From Diphasiastrum complanatum (taxonomy: Eukaryota > Streptophyta > Lycopodiopsida > Lycopodiales > Lycopodiaceae): a stretch of 64,000 bases of DNA. Location of the stretch: NCBI GenBank assembly GCA_029204225.1, contig CM055103.1, forward strand, positions 27,928,300 through 27,992,299, given 5' to 3'. The stretch's first letter is position 1; every line of letters begins with the position of its first letter. Below are positions 57,361 through 64,000 of the stretch, in pieces. Below the pieces are notes generated by a model. That model had not been told where the DNA came from and ran no database searches. It saw only the letters and a program-made list of their open reading frames with translations. The position numbers and the translations under genes are program-made.

Positions 57361-57607
57361 TAGTATCAGAGTCTAATATATAATATCAAAGCGTACCTTT
57401 ATGATATCAGACCAATTTGCTATACTAGGGATCTAATACTTGATATCTTTCATGATATCCAATCGATATCATTTGATAGTTTCCACAATATCATATTCTT
57501 CAATTTGTCGTATCAAATTTCAGTATCAAATAGTTGATTTCCAATTGTAGCACAACATGGTATCTCTCTCTTAATGTCATCGATATATTGACAAACTAAA
57601 GTTCCAA

Positions 57608-58330
57608 ATGGATTCTCAGAGGAAAGCCGGTCTTATCGTAGACAAGCTGAATGGATCCAATTACTACTTGTGAAAGTTTAAGATGAAGACCTTGCTAATC
57701 ACCAATGAGTTGTGGGATGTTGTCACAGGAACAGAAGAGAAGTCTGAAGACAACACAACCGACTCAAAATAAAAGTCGAAGGATGGTAAAGCCTTATGCT
57801 TATTATTTTCTAAATATCAGACACTCAGATTGGCCACATAGCTGAAGCTCAAACTTAAAGATGTATGGGACATCCAGAGCTCACTATATGATGTGAGGGA
57901 TGGAACTTCGAAGTTACATCTACGAAGAAAATTCTTCACTCTCAAGATGTCGAATGGTGATTCACTTCAGAATCACATTAACCAGTCTAAGAATCTCTTG
58001 CAACAGATGGTTGTGGTCGGATCAGTCATAGACGATCAAGACGCAATTATGAAATTGCTTTCAAGCTTGCCCTCTACATATGAGAACTGGGTGATGATCA
58101 TATTGACACACTCATATTTGACTCTTACCAGAGTTATCACTATGTTGTTGCAAGAAGATAATCAACTAAGTCAAGACGCTTCGACGACTTCATCATCTCA
58201 AGCTCTATATGTCAACAAAGGCCCAAAATCACAAAAGTAGAAAAGTTGTAAGCATTCCACAGCAAATTATAAACTGACGCACAAAGTCAAGAACAATTAT
58301 TGAATCCACAGTCGAAGAAGAAGATGTTCT
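57608..58330 (+). pseudogene. Ty1/copia gag (copia-6)
   Basis: MDSQRKAGLIVDKLNGSNYY is the copia gag front. Stops follow near 57675 and 57770, and a long frame from 57893 covers the gag body (LHLRRKFFTLKMSNGDSLQN, LLSSLPSTYENWV). The nucleocapsid region begins at about 58318 (KKMFYKYCKGTNHEIQD), with CKGTNHEIQD as a remnant of a zinc knuckle, then coding similarity ends. No pol is present downstream. Confidence 0.75.
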
Positions 58331-58389
58331 ATAAGTATTGCAAGGGCACTAATCATGAGATCCAGGATCGCAGGGTTCACAATAACATA

Positions 58390-58820
58390 TCGAATAAATT
58401 TCGATGTGGGCGTCCTACAGATTTTCGAAAATTTTCTACTTCGTCGTAATTCGACGCGTCGAAATTCGACATCCAAGCAAAAATTCTACAACTAGAGGTC
58501 CGGTGATTAGGAAATTGTGGCGGCAACCAATTTTCAAAGTGGACGGAATGCGACATATCGAAATCCGATAGCCCGACGTGGATATGGCGTGGAATATTTA
58601 AAAAAATAAAATAAAATTACGTGTCATCCGACGTGGACGTCAGATTTTGATATCCACGTAAGCAATCCAAATGCTTGTCTACGACCACTAGCTTCTAACG
58701 TCCGGGTCCTGACTAACACAGAAGTTGGATTCCGACATGTTTGGAGGGCATTGGATTCCAACGTCTGATGATTTTTGAACATTTCGCGCGATCCAACGTC
58801 TTTCTTCTCACTTTTTTTTT
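58390..58820. repeat. Block of TCCGACGT / TCCAACGT motifs
   Basis: Short motifs of the type TCCGACGT, CCGACGTGG, TCGAAATTCGAC, TCCAACGTCT and CTAACGTCCGG occur about ten times in both orientations within 400 bases, far more CpG than the surroundings. Arrays of short motifs in both orientations are typical of CACTA subterminal regions, and CACTA transposase fragments lie on both sides. No CACTA terminal sequence was found. Confidence 0.4.
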
Positions 58821-59039
58821 TTGTGCAGGTTGGAGCGATTGAAGGCGAGTTTGGAGTGATTCTTGCATTTGGAACTTGGATCTTGAAGATCATTTCATAC
58901 TATTGATGCTTAGAGGTTGGTGCTTCATGATATTGAAAGCTTTTGGAGTTTATGTTTTGCTTTTTTTTTTTAAAGATAAAGTTTGTTTGTTTTTGTGAAA
59001 GAAAGTGAAGAGAGGAAAGATAAGTGGTTTGAATAGATA

Positions 59040-59765
<726 letters not shown>

Positions 59766-60327
59766 TGAAGCTTGCAATAATGGTTCAATTGTGTAATAGA
59801 CTGTTATTTTTTAATTGCTTGTGTATGTGACAAAGATGTTCAAAGAAAAGGAAAGAGAGCAAACGTTGAAAGAGTGAACAAGCTTGCACTCAAGCTTTTA
59901 GCTTACCGGTGAGTTTGTGTTATTTTGATTTTTTGATTATTTGATTATTTGAACATGTTACTCAATATAGTAAAAAAGTCAAATGTAATTTATCACTTTC
60001 ATTTTTTAAAAGCAATGTCATATTGTATCACATACACTAGAAATTAGTTAATATGAAAGAGTGAAATGTAGATAATTAAAATTCCCAATCCTAAGAAGGT
60101 GTGTGTAGCCCTCACTTTTCTCTCGTTAAAGATGAGGTTCTAATCTTTCCTTGAATGGAAAAACCTATATGTCGCAGGGAGGAAATATGAGGTGACATTC
60201 TGAAATAGGACATAACCACAAGGTCCGGGTATTGTAATTATCACATTCAACTCTAACTATATTAAAAAGTATACATAAAAGTATTGCAATGAATAAATAA
60301 AAAATGGAAGACAAGTGAATTTAAGTA

Positions 60328-60642
60328 TTAACAATGGTAAATCATTCTTGTCATCACACAAGTCTTGACACTTATCTGAATTAGGTCTAAGTATAATCGT
60401 AGATTTTTTATTGTGTCTCTTTGATAATGTGAGCTACCCTCATATTCAACCTCCTCTTCTTCTAGTTCTATCTCATCCAAACATGGGGGCCTCAAATTAC
60501 CCTCAATTTGGCCTTGTACGATCGTAAGAATCTTGAAGAAACAAAACGTTTCAATTGCCAAAGCTTTGCTAGCTTTTAACCCTAAATTTGACAAAAAGAT
60601 ACGAACAATTTTGGGAGTATAATTTGATACATACTTGAACAT
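60328..60642 (-). pseudogene. Minus-strand frame following the CACTA transposase
   Basis: A 104-codon frame with CLDEIELEEEEVEYEGSSH, directly downstream of the recognisable transposase. It may be a diverged remnant of the same protein. No motif supports a more precise call. Confidence 0.25.
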
Positions 60643-61813
60643 TCACTTAAACCGGGATAGTCATGCATCGTCCACATTAGAATTCCACGAACAATGAAGT
60701 TCCTTTGTTGTAACGGTCTCGAGATGTCATAAGCGTGAGTGTCATTCCAAAGAATAATTCATCGACAAAAGGTGCAAGATACACATCCATGTTCTTGGCC
60801 TTGTACTTTCTTGGAATAAACAGAACTAAATACAAGTGTCCCATTTTTATACTCAATCATGGAGGTATATTATAATTAACGAGCACAACTGGCCATGTGG
60901 ACCAAGTTGACGCTTGAGCGCTAAAAGGATTTACACCATCCATAGCAAGGCCAAATCTTAAATTACGAGGTTCATTTTTGAACTCAGGCCATTGGTCTTC
61001 AATATGTTTCCATGCAAGTGAGTCACTTGGTACTCGCATCACATCATCCGTAGATCGATTTTTGACATGCCAATCCATTAGTTGTGCCAAAGATTTACAT
61101 CAAAATAATGTTGCAATCGTGGAATAATTGAAAAATGTCGTAACACTTTTCGTGGCACTTTATCTCCTTGTACGTCATCTCGATAACAGTTACACGTTGG
61201 ACATTGAAGCTTTTCTATATAAATGCTCACCTCTATATAAAACATGGTCTTCTAGACATGCATGTATTGTGTCATAATCCATTCCAAGTACGTTCATCAT
61301 CTTTCGTGCTTCTTTTCGTGTTTTAGGTATCACATTTTCTTTCGGAAGTATTCTATGCAACAACCTGAAAAGGAAAATAGCAACAATGAGTTGTTAAAAA
61401 AGAAAAAAAAATCAATTTAATTTAAATACGCTATAAAGTACAAAATTTGTGCTATGCATTAAGTACCCGAATAATGATGTGACACTATGGTCACCCCACT
61501 TGTATGTTGCTTGAAGGTTTAGAATAAGAATTGACGTAGCTAGTCTCGAAATGGATGCTCCTGGATACAAAGGAGTGTATGCCTTTTTGCGTAATAGAAT
61601 CTCGTTTGTTTCAAAGTAAGATTCAAACATATTGTGCATTGGTTCATTGTGTTGCACCTCATCATCATCATCATCATTAGAATCAAGTTGATTACTCTTT
61701 TCTCCAACTATATTTGCCTCTTGAATTTGTTTCGTTCTTTGTTCTCTCATGTCCATCAAAACTTGATGTTGATTGTAATTAAACACAGATGGATGAACTC
61801 CGTGGAATGGCAT
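60640..61813 (-). pseudogene. CACTA (TNP2-type) transposase with intron
   Basis: Minus-strand exon 1 ends YTPLYPGASISRLATSI and then YKWGDHSVTSLF. An intron of about 100 bases with a GTACTT donor (about 61468) and a TTTTCAG acceptor (about 61367) follows. Exon 2 resumes LLHRILPKENVIPKTRKEAR, then MNVLGMDYDTIHACLEDHVL, CPTCNC, KVPRKVLRHFSIIPRLQ, NLRFGLAMDGVNPFSAQAST, TWPVVLVNYNIPP and MDVYLAPFVDELFFG. The order matches the TNP2 family. There are stops and frame changes, so it is inactive. It is opposite in direction to the 55.1-kb fragment. Confidence 0.8.
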
Positions 61814-62563
61814 CCGATTTATTGGCTATACACATTAAACAAATCCAATAAATGACGTATATAGATTGACGAATATTATAATAAAAAACAATCATATAAA
61901 GTTAACAAACCTCAACGTCTTGCAAATTCGATGGCTGACCCTCATCCTTTCATCCAAACTTCCACAAATGATTTTCAACAATGCGTCTTTCATGCATCTT
62001 TTTCCCATCACACTTGACGCATGTGCACCATATTTTATTTTGAAAAAAGTTCTTCTGCGAGAAACAAAAATCAAGTACATGTCACTTTAGCACAATATCG
62101 AGGTCATGTTTAACTTATAGTAACAAAGTCTTTATGGACAAAAAAACATGCATGTTTATTATCTACCCTGTTGACTTGAGTAGTATCTAAATAGCATGAT
62201 TCTTATATGCATATTATTGTATGATTCTCATGTTTTGATTCTTATACATGGATTCTTATATGATTCTTTTGCATCTTGTTGCAGAGTATAAACACACATC
62301 TATCTTTTTTTTTGTTATCACTGGTATGAAAGTCTAACTCTAATATGTATTAAAGTTTTGTAGTTGATTTTTTTTTTCTACTTCATTTCAATATATTAGG
62401 GTCGATTGTAATGTATTGTATGTTTATGAATGTAGTAATCACATCGGGGTTCGGCAATGGTGAGAGCTCGGAAGATTATGTTTCAAATTTTAATGCATCA
62501 CTAAATCTCGAGCAAAAATCACAATTGCAAAGTTGATGCTTAGCCAAGACGAGGGTCTCACAA

Positions 62564-62960
62564 GTGGCCGCAGCTCCCGTTCCTACTGAAGAGTCATCCA
62601 CAAATTCCTATTATGATGTGGATCCTCAAGGGAACATAATTGCCAATTGTAAAGGAAGGGTTGTTATGGACCGATTGTATTCTTTGTGCCAACGCCATTT
62701 TGGTGATAGATTGTTTATGAAATGGTCCAAACAATCTAACGATCTTAAACGGTAGGTTGTTGGTACCCGTTGTGGCGAATTTCCACAAGACGAGAAATTC
62801 AACTCAAAGGAAATTCATAAGCATTTGAGCTTGTGGATAAGACATCGTCGTGATATAGCATGACAACATTATAGGGACGAACAAAATCAGGAACCAGCAG
62901 AATAAGTCTTCGAAGGACCTGTGCGGATGCAACCTATGAATTTTAGCTGAGCGAGGTGAA
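62564..62960 (+). pseudogene. Unknown coding-like fragment
   Basis: A 63-codon frame (YDVDPQGNIIANCKGRVVMD, LYSLCQRHFGDRLFMKWSKQ) continues past TAG with protein-like sequence (EIHKHLSLWIRHRRDIA). Unknown family. It lies upstream of, and divergent from, the CACTA transposase at 61.8 kb, so it could belong to a second CACTA ORF; that is a guess from position. Confidence 0.3.
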
Positions 62961-63099
62961 GAAGAGAAGATCGTGCACATGGGAGAACAGTTAACACCCA
63001 CTCAATTCAAAAGACTATGCTCATTATTGGTGGAATGCAAAGATTGTTTTGGAACTATAGTGATTTGAAGGGTATTATAAGAGAAGCTCCCTAAGATCC

Positions 63100-64000
63100 C
63101 GCTTACAAGATAACACACTATGGAGCAACCACCCAACCAAGTAGAAGCAACCAATCAACTCTAGAAGCTTCACCCCCAAGCCAAGGAATAAGAAGCATGA
63201 GTGCAGAGTGAAACCCTGGCAATGAATCCATGATCACAATGAGGAATAGGACGAGTTTGGCCTCAATATATAGAGCCAAAAGCAATCTGGGCACATAGCC
63301 ATGGATAGTCCTAAGTTCCCTATACATAGATTTCCCTAGAATAGAGTCCTAAGCATGGACCACCTATTCATAGAATTGCTATTGATAACTCCACACATGC
63401 ATACAATGTCTCAAACCTTGTCTAAACTCCATTTAGTGTGTTCTGGGCCTCACAAGTATTGGAGAGAAAGGGGGAGAATAAATGACGAACACGAACGAGA
63501 AATGAACCGAACAAGAAGTGAACGAGAAATGAACTCGAACAGAAATGTTTGTGCATAGCGGAATGAACTATACGACTCTCTCCGAAAGCATGACTACGCC
63601 TATCAAAATGACAGAACTTTAGTGATAGAAATCACGGTCATTCTAGATTAGGTAGCCAAACATTAATAGATGAAGCGCTAGAAGAATAATTTGTCGCAAA
63701 TAGCAAGACAAATTATATGTCGCGAATGATTCGTGAAGAGCTAGAGTGTGCTCGACTGATAATTAGTCGCGAATGATTCGCGAAAGACAAGACTAAATGT
63801 TAATCGTCTATTACCAGTAAGAACAACTAGAAAAAGGTTAGACAGAATGAAAGATAAGCATAGCAATATTAACATAGATCTGAATGCAGAACAATGAACT
63901 GTATCAGATTAAGTATATCATATATACATAATGCGGTAGAGCACAATACAGTAGCGTATGAAACCGCGTGCCCTACAAAGCTTATTTCAATTTGTAAAAA
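63100..64000. other. Repeat-derived tail, no gene
   Basis: 63120-63190 resembles 31655-31715 (ACCACCCAACCAA, TTCACCC and CCATGCCA-like blocks), so it is likely repeat sequence. Two copies of a GTCGCGAATGATTCG motif lie at about 63719 and 63768; the second extends to the perfect inverted repeat TCGCGAATGATTCGCGA. Confidence 0.45.

Overview
This window is nuclear DNA of a land plant, most likely a seed plant. It holds one spliced plant trehalose-6-phosphate phosphatase gene, and almost all the rest is decayed, nested Ty3/gypsy and Ty1/copia LTR retrotransposons, two CACTA-type transposase remnants, tRNA-derived repeats and very long GA/GT microsatellites. I cannot name the species. There are no bacterial, organellar or CRISPR features.

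Layout. 1-3.2 kb: Ty3/gypsy gag-pol remnant (gypsy-1, +). 4.1-5.85 kb: a broken ORF of unknown family, downstream of gypsy-1 and on the same strand. 6.45-18.7 kb: a three-level nest. A small LTR element (LTRs 6449-6989 and 7793-7957 plus 18325-18715) is split by a large element with 1.3-kb LTRs (7958-9745 and 17015-18319, 5-bp target duplication TTAAC). That element is in turn interrupted at the inner edge of its left LTR by a third element (about 9746-13621). 19.6-20.4 kb: gypsy-2 fragment (+). 20.6-22.2 kb: TRIM-like miniature LTR element. 22.5-27.5 kb: copia-2 (-), near full length, with its own 5' LTR. 27.5-30.5 kb: copia-4 (+), internally deleted. 30.5-31.6 kb: copia-5 (+). 31.75-34.53 kb: copia-3 (-), fused inside coding sequence to gypsy-3 (-, 34.53-41.5 kb). 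41.6-43.5 kb: copia-like debris (-). 44.3-44.55 kb: SINE-like element.

The cellular gene lies at 44.7-53.5 kb (+). Eleven exons, ten of them with an internal splice join, can be read from 47132 to 52960 with consistent phases and GT-AG borders. They give a 396-residue protein with all the HAD-phosphatase motifs of plant trehalose-6-phosphate phosphatases. It probably has an intron-containing 5' leader and a short upstream ORF. Its large sixth intron carries a fold-back element, tandem repeats and a CT/CA microsatellite. Its last exon has a decayed tandem copy just upstream.

53.5-64 kb: copia protease fragment (-), CACTA transposase fragment (+), an LTR-like region, copia-6 (+), a block of TCCGACGT-like motifs, three tandem units carrying giant microsatellites, and a second CACTA transposase (-) with a visible intron.

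The observations best worth following are: a tRNA-Asp-like sequence inside the LTRs of the element whose own primer site looks tRNA-Asp complementary; TCGG-rich repeat arrays in the 5' leaders of three different elements; a recurring CACACGTGTG palindrome near LTR ends; the gypsy/copia coding chimera; and the duplicated terminal exon of the phosphatase gene.
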